The notes: generated by a model from the sequence alone, not told the origin. Positions 33,833-46,464 are shown, numbered from the stretch's first letter. The stretch is DNA of 64,000 bases from Arion vulgaris (GCA_020796225.1 CM036753.1:86028941-86092940), one strand, 5' to 3'. Translations and numbers: made by a program.

Positions 33833-36745
33833 ACACCGAATGGGATGCACTGAAAGGTGTAAAAAGGAACATCCGTCGCTTTATACTACAGTATGTACAA
33901 CTTCAATATGGTTTCAATTATTGAAATCACAAAGAATGGATTGTTCTCTAGAGTGAACGACGTTGAAGAAAAATCCTGTAACAACGGATATAGTAAACGC
34001 AAGTTAATGCTAAACATATGACACAACTTTAGATATTAGTAACTCAAAGATAACAACCATTACATAGAAACATGTGAAGTTATCAAGATAAAAACAGTTT
34101 GAAGCACGCTGATAGGAAGATAGAGAAGTGGAAAGAGAATAGGGGAGTGTGTTTACGCACACACACACATATATATTTATATATAGATAAATACCGTATC
34201 TATGTCGTAAAATAGCCTTTCCTGCATATCTGTGCACTAGATGCACAAGCGTGATCACTTAAGCATGTTGGTACAGTAGGGCACAAATATGATACGCATA
34301 GATGCAGGTCACAATTAAAGTCGTTCATTTAAAAGTATTATTGTACATGGTAAATGAAGATGATAGGTGGTAAAATATCAAATTTATATAGACCACACAT
34401 GCAATATAGAGGGCAAAAAGCAACTAGAATGTATGCATGCCTGTACACAGAAAAACATCAATTAAAAAATACGTCCACAATTATTGGAAAGTCTTTTTAA
34501 TCGTGATCGAATCTAAATTATCCAACACGACTTTCATATAATAAAAACATATTTTTGTGACAAAGATTTTCATAACGACCAAGTTTTGTACTTTCTACGT
34601 TTAACTAAAGTAATGAATAATAAATTACTGAATAATTTACAATTATAAGATAATTGTTACAAATAAGATAAAGTTTCCATATTTTTATGAAAAATAAGAT
34701 GTATCATTTTTATTCAAAGGATTCATTATTAGTGCACCTAACGGTGTGCTGTTTTTTTCGTTTACCACAATGACAATGATTACCTTTAAGAAATATAGAC
34801 AATGGTAGTTTTATGGGATTCTACTTAATAAGACTGACATATGTCCATTTATTTTTTAATTACAAAATCTAGTCAAGTATAAACATAGTTCACGACGATA
34901 AATATTTTATGGTAAAAACATAATCAATGAAAGTCTTACTTTGTCATATGTCTCACATTCTAAATTATATGTATACATGTATGTAGTTCAATAAGTTTGA
35001 AAGTCGATGACCATGGAAGCATAGCAACATATAACAAGCTATTGCTTTGTTATAGCAACTCTTTTTATCGTCAAACTAACCAATGGGAGTACGTCTTGTT
35101 TTCTACGTGATTCCAGCATATCTGATTTCAAGATGGTAGTGACGATAAGCAAGAAGTAGCACTGGAAAAAAATATTGTTGTGTGACTGGATATGCACCCT
35201 CTGATGTTTCTGGGCGATGTGGCGGTAGTTTAAATGTGTAGGTTACTTGAAAGTGGAAAAGTATGATTGTTCTACATGTAGTTGTGAGTTAATTATTTCA
35301 CCACAAAGTGGAACATTTGCCCCTGAGTTGGATGAGATGATTTCCGCTGATATGTGAAGAATGACGTAGTCTTCAGCTACACTTGAATGTTGTCATCACT
35401 ACGTGATGGTGAAATGAAAACGGACAGTGGTTTCAAACTTGACAATGAAGTGGCAGTAGCGGATGTTTGATGGCTGTCCCTTTGCAATATGGTTGTATGA
35501 TACAGCCCAGAGATGGCACTATAATGTTACCGCGCTTGTTTCTGTGTATGATATTTAGCACAATATTTAAATAATTATTACGTTGTGCGTCTCTCCCTCT
35601 GTACGTGTGTGTGCGTGTGTCTGTGTGTGTGTGCATATAGTGCGTGCACAATCATGACACGAGAGAGAAAAATAGGCCAAGACTTGGTAGCACAAATTTG
35701 TCAAATATCAGTCTTGCTGTTACATGTCAGTAAACGTGGATAGCAAATATTGCATTGACCAGAATCTAAGAGTTTTCCGATTTTAGAAACTATCAATTCT
35801 GACACAGAATCTATCTAGAGAACACAGAACAGCTATGGATTTTATCATTTAATTTACAGCAAGTCATTGTGAATTATAGATCACATGATAGTGTTCAACT
35901 CTTGACATAGTAACACTCAAAGGTCAAAGTAAACACATGATATCTCATTGCTGATATTAGTGATAACAATACTAGGCGTCACCATCTAGTACAATACTAG
36001 AGATGTAACCGATGACTTAAACCGATGTGTACCAAATATCTAGCTTTGGATAAGATCGGTAATTTACTAAAACTTACTATACAATTGAGGCCTGTTATCG
36101 AAGCTGATATGCAGTGGCGTCTATAATGTTGGTGTTATCCATTGTATTACTCATGACATCACCACCTTGGACCTCTTCTTGTACCTTAGTATTACTTGTT
36201 TATACTTATATAATACATACTAGCTGTCCTTTACGATAAATATTTTGTGTCTACAATGAACTACAGTTATTTCGTTAATGAGGAATAATACATTTCTACT
36301 GAAAGATAAACTATATAAATGCTATAGTTATGATACGCCCTCTATTGGTATGATTCTGTGCAGTCCGCACTTTTGCACTATCCTAGTGACGTCAATGCTG
36401 TTATAATTCACTGATAACAAATCGTATTTTTGTTCTTTATCTTCACCAATTTAATCCGCTGCAATCTGTCTTTTCAGGAATGTTCATTCTGCTCCACTTT
36501 ACTCTCACATCTGTTTACTTCTTTATGCTTTTATTTCTACATCACTTCTATTTGAAAATCTGTCACTATTTAGTTTAAATCTTATCCAAACTACACTTTT
36601 GTATTATTATATATAATGAGTCTACGTCCCTTCCATTACAAAATTTTTGCATATTGCAGATACTATGTTCTTCCATCACTGCAACTATTCCATGCTATTA
36701 ATAATATGTTTAATCATTGTAACATTTTTACACGCTATAAAATTG
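33833..36745. other. No recognised gene
   Basis: Nearly 3 kb of AT-rich sequence. It holds a short (CA)n-(TA)n run near 34155-34190 and a (GT)n run near 35605-35635. I found no coding, SINE or LINE signal. Confidence 0.5.
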
Positions 36746-36749
36746 TGCA

Positions 36750-36758
36750 CTATATATA

Positions 36759-36795
<37 letters not shown>
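36750..36795. repeat. (TA)n microsatellite
   Basis: TA run directly before the 5'-truncated end of a LINE B copy. Confidence 0.95.
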
Positions 36796-36798
<3 letters not shown>

Positions 36799-36799
36799 G

Positions 36800-37976
36800 A
36801 TATTTCAGAAAGGGAAAGAGTTGCACTGATGCCCTGTTCACACTAAGGCAATTCAACGAAAACACTATAGAATATGACAAACAGCACAACTTAGTGTACA
36901 TAGACTAAGAGAATTCCTTTGATAGAATAAACAGAAACAAACTATGGACCAAACTAAGTGAATACAGAATTCAAGGCCAACTATTAGACAATATTAGAGC
37001 ACTATACCAAACATGCTCAAGCGTAGTACGAACAAGCGACGGCTGACAGACGAAGTTGAATTATCATCAGGAGTAAGGCAGGGATATGTGCTTTCGCCTA
37101 TACTTTTCAATATATACATAGCCAGGATACAAGAAACCAAGACAGATAACAACCTCGATAACAACTACAATTTAATAAACGAACTATTCTTTGCAGATGA
37201 TCAAGTATAATTTACAACAACGAAAACAAACTTCAACAAGACATAAATGCACTGCAAGCGACATGCAAAAAATATGACATGAAATTTAATACCTCCAAAA
37301 CAGAAGTCATGACAATAAAGTAGGTCAACAGGTCAACTAAATATACACGTGAATAATGTCAAAATACAACACTCCAGAATTCAAATACCTGGGGAGTATA
37401 TTCACAGCAGATGGAAAGATGAACAGAGAAATCGAGACTAGATGCCAGAAGGCAAACGCAGTGACATACCAACTGTCACCACTATTAAAACATTCAAGCA
37501 TTAACATGGCAGTCAAACGACAACTGATAAACTGCATATTTGTTCCAACTCTCTCCTATCAATGCCAAACATGGCCCCTGACTAAGACACAAGAAAGAAC
37601 AATTACAACTTTTGAAATGAGATGTCTACGAAAAGTAGTCAACGTTACAAGGAGACATAGAGTGAGAAACCAGAATATCAGAAGCATCGTTGGTACTATA
37701 CCATGCATACAGTACATCGAGAAGAAAAGAATCAAGTGGTTCGGCCCTCTAATGAGAATGGAACCACATTTACTACCACCACGTGCCTACAATAATCGAC
37801 ACTCAGGGCGCAGAGCACGAGGCAGGCAAAGAACACGATGGATAGATAACGTCTTAGAGTCCCTGGGAAAGCATGGACTGACAACGTCAAGCACAACACA
37901 CCTGGCACAAGATAGAAAACTAACTCTCCCCACGTCACTTCACAGCAAATGTGGTTAAGATAAGATAAGATAAGTT
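36800..37976 (+). mobile_element. LINE family B, longest copy (RT to 3' end)
   Basis: With several frameshifts it encodes reverse transcriptase motifs: a 'KGKSCTDALFTLRQ' block, 'FDRINRNKLWTKLSEYRIQG' and 'LLDNIRALYQTC', then 'LSSGVRQGYVLSPILFNIYI' (37065-37125) and 'LFFADDQV' (about 37187-37210). Next come 'YDMKFNTSKTEVM', 'FKYLGSIFTADGKMNREIET', 'YQCQTWPLTKTQERTITTFE' and 'RNQNIRSIVGTIPCIQYIE'. The end is 'RARGRQRTRWIDNVLESLGK'. It finishes in a (GATAA)n tail at 37958-37976. The FADD catalytic pair is present. The copy is 5'-truncated; the endonuclease is absent. Confidence 0.93.
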
Positions 37977-38255
37977 GTTAGGCCAACTGAGAAACTAAGA
38001 ATGGAGTGGTTTGGCAACATGATCAAAATGCATCCAAACTCCACAGTATACATAGTCTTCTACAACAAAACATCAGGAAAGAAGGCGAGAGGAAGGCTAC
38101 GAAAAAGATGGTTAGATGGCATAGCAGAATCCTGTCAAAGAGCAAAAAAAAATTACCGAAGCCACCAGAAGAGCGCAAGACAAAAACAGAAAACCACGAC
38201 ACCGGGCAACAACCCGGTAGTAGTGTGACGACAAAAGAAGAAAGAAAAAGTTATA
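37977..38255 (+). mobile_element. LINE family C, C-terminal end
   Basis: Encodes 'LRMEWFGNMIKMHPNSTVYI', 'TSGKKARGRLRKRWLDGIAE', 'SCQRAKKN' and later 'QKTTTPGNN'. It matches 39685-39975 at about 85%. The tail is A/AAG-rich. It starts directly at the end of the LINE B tail, so it may have inserted into the GATAA repeat or the reverse. Confidence 0.85.
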
Positions 38256-38396
38256 CTAATATTGCCTTTGATCAAACAGCAAAAGATAATTGATAATCCC
38301 CATCATGTATATTGATTTTACTTCCCATTGTTTCTTTGATACTCAAATGTGACTGGGTCGGCTTAAGAACTGCTTGTGGTTGTATTAAATTATATT

Positions 38397-38475
38397 CCTA
38401 CTGAGTATTTCGAACCTGGGATCACTCGTCAATGAAGCATTTGCACTTACCAATCACTGTGCTTGAGATGCCCAA
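38397..38475 (-). mobile_element. tRNA-like SINE head (weak)
   Basis: The minus strand reads 'gtgattggtaagtgcaaatg' and, 30 bp on, 'cccaggttcgaaatactc', which contains a good B-box core (GGTTCGAAA). No intact cloverleaf. Confidence 0.4.
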
Positions 38476-38514
38476 GTTGTAACAATACTAAAAACTATTT
38501 TCTTTATCCTTTAA

Positions 38515-38910
38515 ATAAGTTCATTATCAACATCATATACCAATGTTACAAATATATTTTATATATCACTTGTAACCGTTTGTTATCAACATCATATAAC
38601 AATGTTACAAATATATTTTATATATCACTTGTAACCGTTTGTTATCAACATCATATAATCAATGCAATTTTTACACTTGTAACCGTGATGTTATCAACTC
38701 ATCAATGAAAATTGCAACATTAATCACGTGTGAGATCACAATGTAAAATACAAAATATTTCTATATCCGAAAAAGTCATTATCAGCATCTATAACAATGT
38801 TACAAATATATTTATAATATCACTTGTAACTTGTTATCAACATCATATAACAATTTACAAATATATTTTATATATCATATGTAACTGTTGTTATCAACAT
38901 AGAAAGATAA
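38515..38910. repeat. Tandem repeat, about 60-bp unit, degenerate
   Basis: Units contain 'atcaacatcatataacaatg' and 'ttacaaatatattttatata'. The first two are almost identical; later units have deletions and a 100-bp interruption near 38660-38780. Confidence 0.9.
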
Positions 38911-39063
38911 ATATTTGACAGCTATGTAAAGGTGATGTTATAATCACATTACAATAATATGCAATATCTATAAGACACAACGGAGGAAGAGATTAGAGAG
39001 AAAATACATTTTCAGCAAACTCATGATAAGAAAGATGTAAACACAGAAATAGTTAGTCAATAC

Positions 39064-39310
39064 TTAAATACATAAGTTTACAAATATATATGATAGTTTA
39101 CAAATATATATGATAGTTTACAAATATATATGATAGTTTACAAATATATATGATAGTTTACAAATATATATGATAGTTTACAAATATATATGATAGTTTA
39201 CAGTATATATGATGTTCAATATATATGATGTTCTATTATGATAGTTCATTTATATGATAGTTACAATCATGATAGTTTAAATATATCGACAGTTTACAAT
39301 TTATGAAGTT
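39064..39310. repeat. Tandem repeat, 20-bp unit
   Basis: Six perfect 'caaatatatatgatagttta' units (39079-39200) followed by progressively diverged ones to about 39310. Confidence 0.95.
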
Positions 39311-39429
39311 CAAATATATGAGTTTTCTTCGTGACGATACAATGATACTGGTGATGATATCCTAGAACACAGTTAAAACCGACATCATTAGAGACATTAG
39401 GTTCACGAAACGTTGCAACTGAAAGGAAG

Positions 39430-39682
39430 ATATATAAGATAAATTAAAAGGAGAAATGATCAACGAATATCAAAGCAGTCATTGAAGTGGGATGCAAAGG
39501 GTTCAAGAAAAGAGGTCGACCTAGAGAGACCCTGAAACGAACTTTGCTGAGAGAGGCAGGAAATATCGGTCTCAGTTCCATGGAGGAGATTGAGCGAGTT
39601 GCTCAGGATAGAGCGGTATGGAGAAATTACTTACAGGCCCTATGTAACGTATAACGGTACGAGAGGAATTATTAATTAATAT
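39430..39682 (+). mobile_element. LINE family H, C-terminal end
   Basis: Encodes 'KKRGRPRETLKRTLLREAGN', 'IGLSSMEEIERVAQDRAVWR' and 'NYLQALCNV' before the stop at about 39652. A short upstream piece around 39455 matches the 'EEMI' region of 52745-53575 in a different frame. The tail is ATTA-rich. Confidence 0.88.
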
Positions 39683-39684
39683 TA

Positions 39685-39975
39685 AAAGATACAGTACTGC
39701 ACATACTAAAGAAACAAAGAATGTAGTGGTTTGGCCACTTAATAAGAATGCATCAAAACTCCCCAGTATACAAAGTCTTCTACAACAGAACATCAGGAAA
39801 GAAGGCGAGAGGAAGACCACGAAAAAGATGGTCATATGGTATAACAGAATCCTGTCAAAGAGCAAAAATAACAATCACCCAAGCCACCAGAACAGCGCAA
39901 GACACAAACAGAAAACCACGACACTGGACAACAATCAGGTAGGAGTGTGAAGACAAAAGAAGAAGAAGAAGTAAA
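39685..39975 (+). mobile_element. LINE family C, C-terminal end (second copy)
   Basis: Encodes 'SGKKARGRPRKRWSYGITES' and 'CQRAKITITQATRTAQDTNR' with 'KPRHW' near the stop, then an (AAG)n tail at 39950-39972. Its upstream WFGHL-type block is frameshifted. Confidence 0.87.
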
Positions 39976-40700
39976 TTAGATTTATACGCCCGAGCTGCGA
40001 ATGTTTATCTTTCGTCTGTTTAGAATTTGTTTATACGCAAACTTGAAATAGCTGTAATGTTTATTTCATGTGACTGGTAGAGAATCTGGTATGCTCTAGA
40101 CTGACACATATGTAATAATGTTTTAATTACTGCAGAAAATGGATGATGGAAATAATGTACAGTTTATATGTCTGTCTACTGCTGTATAAAATGTGTCTTT
40201 TGTCTGTTCTCTGATAGTCTGCTTCCTGCCTGCCTGCTTGTTTGTCTACCTGCTTAGCTGTCTGTATTTCTAAATGTATATCTGTCTGTCAACATTGAAA
40301 GTAATAAAATAAGGAGAAAAAACAATCTAGGTTTTGACGTAATGGCATTAATTAATGAAAGTGCAAACAGGAAATCATACAAAAACAAGTGCAATGATTA
40401 GTTCATAAAATTTATAAATAACAAAGAATGAATGTAAGTAGTATACAATCTGATACACAAGGCAAGTTTTCACACAGTCAGGTATAAAATCAGTATACGG
40501 TGTGCTAGGGTACACTGTCAGGTTTACAGTGTACACTGTCAGGTTTACAATCTTGTAAGATAGTTTGGCAGGCTTTCACTACTTATTTATGACGTTTCTG
40601 ATAATAGTGTGTTATCAGAAAGAGGGTAGAAGAAAGAGAGAGAGAACGAAATAGAGAAAGAGAGAGAAACTATGAACAAAATAATCCATTACTAATTAAC
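39976..40700. other. No recognised gene
   Basis: AT-rich. It has a short direct repeat near 40508-40550 ('acactgtcaggttta'), an AG-rich stretch near 40620-40670 and a small CTGCCTG repeat near 40220-40250. Confidence 0.45.
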
Positions 40701-40704
40701 ACAA

Positions 40705-41198
40705 AGGTTGAGGCTCTCTTGAATGACATCGTCAATGAAACAGATGTAGTAATTTACACCGATGGTTCATTCATTCGACAATAACGCTGTGCGTTTTTTC
40801 AGGACTCTCATGATGAAAAATAATAAGAGAGGTCAGTGGGGCATTTGCGACAACCACAAGTAGTTTGACAATGGAGATGAGGGCATTTGCAGAGGCGGTG
40901 ACGTGGTTGGCAGCTCACAACTACTCTTGTGTTTTCATACTCAGTGACTCCATGAATATGGTCCAAACAAGAATGGTGAAAAGAACTTGGGTACAGACAA
41001 GGATCAGATAAATCACCATCATTTTGGACCCTGGGCACATTGGAGTTAGAGGTATTAAGCGAGCTAATAGATTGCCTGGGATGAATATGATGCCAAAAGG
41101 AACTGCAATAGACCGAAATGATATTCTTAACGCACTGTAAGAGTCTTTCCGTACATAGGAGTTTCGTGGCTATGAATCCCAGTCTCTGAACAGATAAT
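40705..41198 (+). mobile_element. LINE family A2, RNase H fragment
   Basis: Encodes, with frame changes, 'VVIYTDGSFI', 'GAFATTTSSLTMEMRAFAEA', 'YSCVFILSDSMNM' and 'DPGHIGVRGIKRANR'. The RNase H acids (D, E, D) and His are visible. The copy lacks the usual LINE 3' end: it runs straight into the 21-bp tandem array at 41199. Confidence 0.88.
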
Positions 41199-42560
41199 GA
41201 ACTAGCAATATATGATCATGAACTAGCAATATATGATCATGAACTAGCAATAAATGATCACAAACTACCAATATATGATCATGAACTAGCAATATATGAT
41301 CATGAACTAGCAATATATGATAATGAACTAACAATATATGATGATGAACTAGCAATATATGATCATGAACTAGCAATATATGATAATGAACTAACAATAT
41401 ATGATGATGAACTAGCAATATATGATCATGAACTAGCAATATATGATCATAATAGCAATATATGATGTGAAGTAGCAATATATGATCATGAACTAGCAAT
41501 ATATGATAATGAACTAACATATATGATGACCAATAATGAACTAGCAATATATGATAATGAACTAACAATATATGATGATGAACTAGCAATATATGATCAT
41601 GAACTAGCAATATATGATCATGAAGTAGCAATATATGATCATGAACTAGCAATGGACATGTTTGAACTTGCAATATATGATCATGGACTAGCAATATATG
41701 ATCATGAACTAGCAATATATGATCATGAACTAGCAATATATGATCATGAACTAGCAATATATGATCACGAACTAGCAATATATGATCATGAACTAGCAAT
41801 ATATGATCATGAACTAGCAATATATGATCATGAACTAGCAATGAATGATCATGAACTAGCAATATATGATACGAACTAGCAATACATGATTGAAATTTTA
41901 ATGGACTAGCATATATGATTATAACTAGCAATATATGATCAGAACTAGCAATATATGATCATGAACTAGCAATATATGATCATGAACTAGCAATATATGA
42001 TCATGAACTAGCAATATATGATAATGAACTAACAATATATGATGATGAACTAGCAATATATGATCATGAACTAGCAATATATGATAATGAACTAACAATA
42101 TATGATGATGAACTAGCAATATATGATCATGAACTAGCAATATATGATCATGAACTAGCAATATATGATCACGAACTAGCAATATATGATCACGAACTAG
42201 CAATATATGATCATGAACTACAATGAATGATATGAACTAGCAATATATGTCGAAATACAATGAACATGATGCAATATATGATAATGAACTAGCATATATG
42301 ATTATAACTAGCAATATATGATCACGAACTAGCAATGAAATTTGAACTTGCAATATGATATGGACTAGAAATATATGATCATGAACTAGCAATATATGAT
42401 CATGAACTAGCAATATGTGATCACGAACTAGCAATGAACAACTGCGAACTACAATATATATCATGAACTAACAATATATGATTATGAACTAGCAATATAT
42501 GATCATGCACTAAAGTATCTGATTTGAACACTATTGAAGATCATGATCTAACAAAAGATG
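41199..42560. repeat. Minisatellite, 21-bp unit, about 63 copies
   Basis: Unit 'gaactagcaatatatgatcat' with frequent 'gataatgaactaac' and 'gatgatgaactagc' variants. A three-unit variant order (tcat, taat, tgat) recurs at 41310-41420, 41495-41600 and 42000-42115. The 21-bp length keeps frames open on both strands (LAIYDHE or LLVHDHI repeats), which is an artefact. Units break down after 42215. Confidence 0.97.
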
Positions 42561-42689
42561 ATCATGAGGTAGTAATAGTCGATAGTCGATGTTGTTATAT
42601 CACACATTAATTAGGCAACAATAACAGGAAAACATTAAGAAAACTACGTTGAATAAAGTAACAATAGAAAAATTATGAAGCAGCAGCAA

Positions 42690-42747
42690 ACATTCATAAA
42701 TAGTAACAGACAATCATAAACTAATAACAGACAGTCATAATGTAGTA
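42690..42747. repeat. 21-bp tandem repeat, left flank of the LINE K insertion
   Basis: 'aacagacaatcataaactaat' type units resume at 43727-43806 on the other side of the K/B insertions. Confidence 0.8.
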
Positions 42748-42889
42748 GACGAGCAATTGAGTGGAACCCGCAAGGAAAACGAAAAAAAGGACACCTTAAT
42801 CATACCTAGAGACGAAGTATTATTGAAGAACTGTAGAGTGCTCGACTATCATGTGAGACCATAAAGAAAACAGCAAGAGACCGAGAAGA
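42748..42889 (+). mobile_element. LINE family K 3' part, left segment (split by LINE B)
   Basis: 'ggaacccgcaaggaaaacg...gacacctta...gagcgaagt-like...gagtgctcgactatc...cagcaagagaccgagaaga' corresponds to 62795-62925. It encodes the WNPQG...TARDRE tail in broken frames. Interrupted after 42889 by LINE B with a 12-bp duplication. Confidence 0.85.
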
Positions 42890-43614
42890 CACATAAATGC
42901 ACTTCAACAATGCACTGCACTGCAAGCGACATGTGAAAAATATGACATGAAAATTAACACCTCCAAAACAGAAGTCATGACAATAAGTAGGTCAACAGGT
43001 CAACTAAATATACACGTGAATAATGTCAAAATAAACAGACTCCAGAATTCAAATATCTCGGAGTATATTCAAACAAATGGAAAGATGGACAGAGAAATCA
43101 AGACTAGATGCCAGAAGGCAAATGCAGTGACATACCAACTGTCACCACTATTAAAACATCCAAGCATTAACATGGCAGTCAAACGACAACTGATAAACTG
43201 CATATTTATTCCAACTCTCTGCTATCAGTGCCAAACATGGCCCTGACTAAGACACTAGAAAGAAAGATTACAACATGTGAAATGAGATGTCTACGAAAAG
43301 CTGTCAACGTTACAAGGCGAGATAGAGTGAGAAACGAGAATATCAGAAGCATCGTTGGTACTATACCATGCATACAGTACATCGAAAAGCAAAGATTCAA
43401 GTGGTTCGGCCATCTAATGAGAATGGAATCAGATTTACTACCATCGCGTGCCTATAATAATCGACACTCAGGGCGCAAGCACGAGGCAGGCCAAGAACAC
43501 GATGGATAGATAACATGTCAGAGTCCCTGCGAAAGCATGGACTGACAACGTCAAGCGCAACACACCTGGACACAAGATAATAAACTAACTCTCCCGGCAA
43601 ATGTGGTTAAGATA
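42890..43614 (+). mobile_element. LINE family B copy inserted in LINE K, 12-bp TSD
   Basis: AGACCGAGAAGA flanks the insert at 42878-42889 and 43615-43626. The 725-bp insert starts after the FADD region and encodes 'MKINTSKTEVMTISRSTGQL', 'YQCQTWP', 'KITTCEMRCLRKAVNVTRRD', 'NIRSIVGTIPCIQYIEKQRF', 'KWFGHLMRMESDLLPSRAYN' and a final ARGRPRTRW-like block in another frame. It ends '...aatgtggttaagata'. It is about 92% identical to 37250-37965. Confidence 0.94.
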
Positions 43615-43690
43615 AGACCGAGAAGAGTCCCGAACAACTGTTAAGGCCCTATGCTCCACGAGGAACGGAGAGGAATAAGTAAGTAAAAAT
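43615..43690 (+). mobile_element. LINE family K 3' end, right segment
   Basis: 'gtcccgaacaactgttaagg' then 'ccctatgctccacgaggaac' and 'ggagaggaataagtaagtaa' match 62930-62998, including the (AAGT)n tail. Confidence 0.9.
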
Positions 43691-43726
43691 AGTAGCAGAC
43701 AATAATAATAATAACAGACAAAAATT

Positions 43727-43806
43727 GAACTAACAACAGACAATCATGAACTAACAACAGACAATCATGAACTAACAACAGACAATCATGAACTAATAAC
43801 AGACGA
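43727..43806. repeat. 21-bp tandem repeat, right flank of the LINE K insertion
   Basis: Three and a half units of 'gaactaacaacagacaatcat', the same family as 42690-42747. Confidence 0.92.
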
Positions 43807-44305
43807 GAATGGTCTAGTAATATAAAATTATGAAGAAATAATAACCATGTTAAAACAGCATATAAAATGATTGCCATCAAATGACGATCCCGGAAGATGT
43901 GGGTGTTGCATGTCTGTAAAATGACCAGCATAAAATAGCACATGCAAATGCATTTCGTGACCAAATGATTGATCTTTTCTGGATCGGTCTCTATAGTTTA
44001 ACATGCTTGCTTCACTGAAGCTTGTGTACTTTAGTCATCACTTTATTTGCACACATTTTCTGCTTGTTTGTTTTATAATAATGAATCAGGTATCTAAGTA
44101 TGAACGCGCGTGATATTTAGATTTTAAAAAGACTAACAAAATATTTGATGCAAATTTTATTTTAGTATTAACTGACATTTCGTTGAACGACAGTATAAAC
44201 AAGTCAGCAAGAAGTATGTAATTAATTAATTTTAATGAACACATTAAAGCAAGACTCAAGTGATACCACGGTAAAATTGTATAATTATATTAATTTATAC
44301 AGTTT
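43807..44305. other. No recognised gene
   Basis: AT-rich, no coding or repeat signal seen. Confidence 0.45.
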
Positions 44306-44309
44306 ATTT

Positions 44310-44600
44310 AAGGTACTGGTGCTGTGAACTTCTTCTTCGCACGCTCCATATCGATCACTTGTTAAACCATTCCTTGTGATTTGTATGTGATCTGAACCTA
44401 AGAGCTAGTGTACATTATGCTAGTTATGCGCCTACAAGTAGGCCAGCACATCCTATTTCTGCAAAGCTTTCTATTTACTAGCGTATCTTTCCTACGTCCA
44501 ACCTCAATTGCCTCTTACGACATGTCTTGTAGGTCGCAGTGATAATAATCTTTGCCCCCCCTTGCGACCTCCGGCAACACAAGGGCGGTGCTGTGATCAG
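44310..44600 (+). mobile_element. SINE-like family 3 copy
   Basis: Shares 'tgatttgtatgtgatctgaa' and 'gcctcttacgacatgtcttg' 'taggtcgcagtgat' with 46675-46920. The 56881-57125 copy shares the second block. The 'GTCGCCTCTTACGACA' word recalls a conserved SINE core known in several invertebrates, but I cannot verify which. It ends in a C-rich 'ttgccccccc' region. Confidence 0.6.
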
Positions 44601-45640
44601 ACGACTCCCCTTCTAATCCTTCCCCACGCAAAAAAGCCACTAAAAAAGGATAAATAAAACGAGTATTGTAGTGACATCTCGGTGATTATTTTGGAAAGTT
44701 TAAATTGAATGTCTATAGTTATAGCATTTACATAGACCTAAAACCATCCATAGATTTGTATGCATCTACTACACTGAACAAGTAGAGTGATTCACTGATC
44801 CTAACATTTGCACACGTTGACGTTGAAAGCACACCTTAAGTGGGGCCAATAAATATGGATAAGAGATGTACTGAAGTTGTATAGTGATATCAGAATCTAG
44901 TGCAATAGGAATGCAGCATAGTCTGTGGAGTGATCGATCATTTATTTCAGCAGTTAATCATTCTGACCTTCGCTCTGTATGTATGATTGCATTCTTCACA
45001 AACTAGGCCACAGTGTGCCATTAATCAACAGAATGACTTCACAAAAATCGTGTTAACACTATGTTCACAGAGAATATGTGTACAAAAAAATATTTTACAA
45101 TTTTAGATCGTTTTTTATTTAGAAACTGATGTTTTGTTTCACCAATAAACCAACAAATAATACTAAGAAAAAAACGCCGCACTCTAAATAAACTACCTAA
45201 TTCTTGGACAAATGTATGTGGTTTTGATTCTTCCTCTCTTCCGTGTACATCCTACTTCAACCTCTTTCTCTCTCATACTCCGTCAGCATTTTACTAATAT
45301 CTTGCTCCTGCACCTCTCCCCACATCTCCATCTTTCTCTCTCTCTCTTTCTTTTTCTATTTCTCCCTTTCTGTGAGTCCATCAGCTCAGCTTTATTTATT
45401 AAATGGCATAACTTCATATCCAGGATAAGTATAAACATTGCGAATGATTGTCTCAACCGTTACATAGAACGCTCGCATGTTCATAATATGCATATCCATG
45501 ACATGCGGTATGCTACTATTGTTTTTTATGTCCGTTACATGTGCTTGACCTCAAAGATCACGAACTTGTGATCGTTGTCCCGATTGAACATGTTAATTCC
45601 TTTTACCATCTTCGCACTTGTTTTTCCAGTTTAAATTAAC
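44601..45640. other. No recognised gene
   Basis: AT-rich, with a pyrimidine-rich stretch (CTCTCTTTC) at 45230-45390. Overlapping Ser/Phe/Leu-rich open frames there come from low complexity. Confidence 0.5.
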
Positions 45641-45644
45641 TTTT

Positions 45645-45890
45645 GTACTCATGTTCAATGACTGCAATATGAAAATAAACATGGACAAAATCAAAGTAAT
45701 GATATTAGCTAGAGAGGATAAGCCTTCATCGACAAATATCAATGAAAATAAATTGAAGACTTTAAATGAAAAAAGGGTCTAAAGTCTAAAACGTTTTGAA
45801 AATGTTTTTATACGACTGTTCTCTCAATAGCAACTTTGATCCGGACATTCAGACCCGCATGAACATGTCATTAGCAAGATATGACATTTT
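45645..45890 (+). mobile_element. LINE family M, RT-thumb fragment
   Basis: Encodes 'DCNMKINMDKIKVMILARED', 'KPSSTNINENKLKTLNE', then in other frames 'S-N-F-D-P-D-I-Q-T-R-M-N-M-S-L-A-R-Y-D'. This is the segment just after the FADD box (M-K-I-N-x-x-K-T-K-V-M) through the 'I-x-x-R' thumb motif of LINE polymerases. The rest to 46080 is unrecognised. Confidence 0.6.
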
Positions 45891-46464
45891 GGTCTTACTA
45901 TCCCCAACAACAACAAAATAAGAAACGGATGATAAAATTAACCAGAAAGTCATCAATATCAAAGCAAGACCAATACCAAAGAACGAACAATTTATTACAA
46001 TTACTTCTGAGCCTCAGGGTATTACTTCATAGAATTTGGAGGTATATTTGTACAAAATTACTGAATTGAAATTCAGCCAGTTACTGCATGTGGATAGTCC
46101 CACCAGACTGCAGAGAACAAACTTCAAGACTGCACCGAATATGATACACTGAGGCAAACTATCTACCGTAGTGAACTAGAACTGTAAGCAAAACTAATCA
46201 TTCGTGGGAACTACAAAAGATTGTGAAGCTTATAATAGGAAAAACGTTGTTGATAAAGACAATATTTCACGTGAACGTCAAGAAATGTAGTCCACACCAA
46301 GAAACAAACTGAAGTCAAATGGAAATAACCATGTTGGTCAGTGGGGCATCGAGAGCCTTATCACCAACTGTATATTGCAGTGATGAACCAGTGTCTCGAA
46401 GCAGTAAATCACTTCTACTACAGGGGTTACTCTTTCCTGTACAGAAGATATATACACTGAGATC

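Noticed and set aside
41170..42464. Long Leu/Val/His/Asp-repeat proteins on the minus strand and LAIYDHE repeats on the plus strand
   Set aside because: Same artefact of a 21-bp tandem unit; the unit breaks down at the right without a coding end.
45212..45571. 119-codon plus-strand frame
   Set aside because: Built on a CT-rich low-complexity stretch; no motif or splice support.
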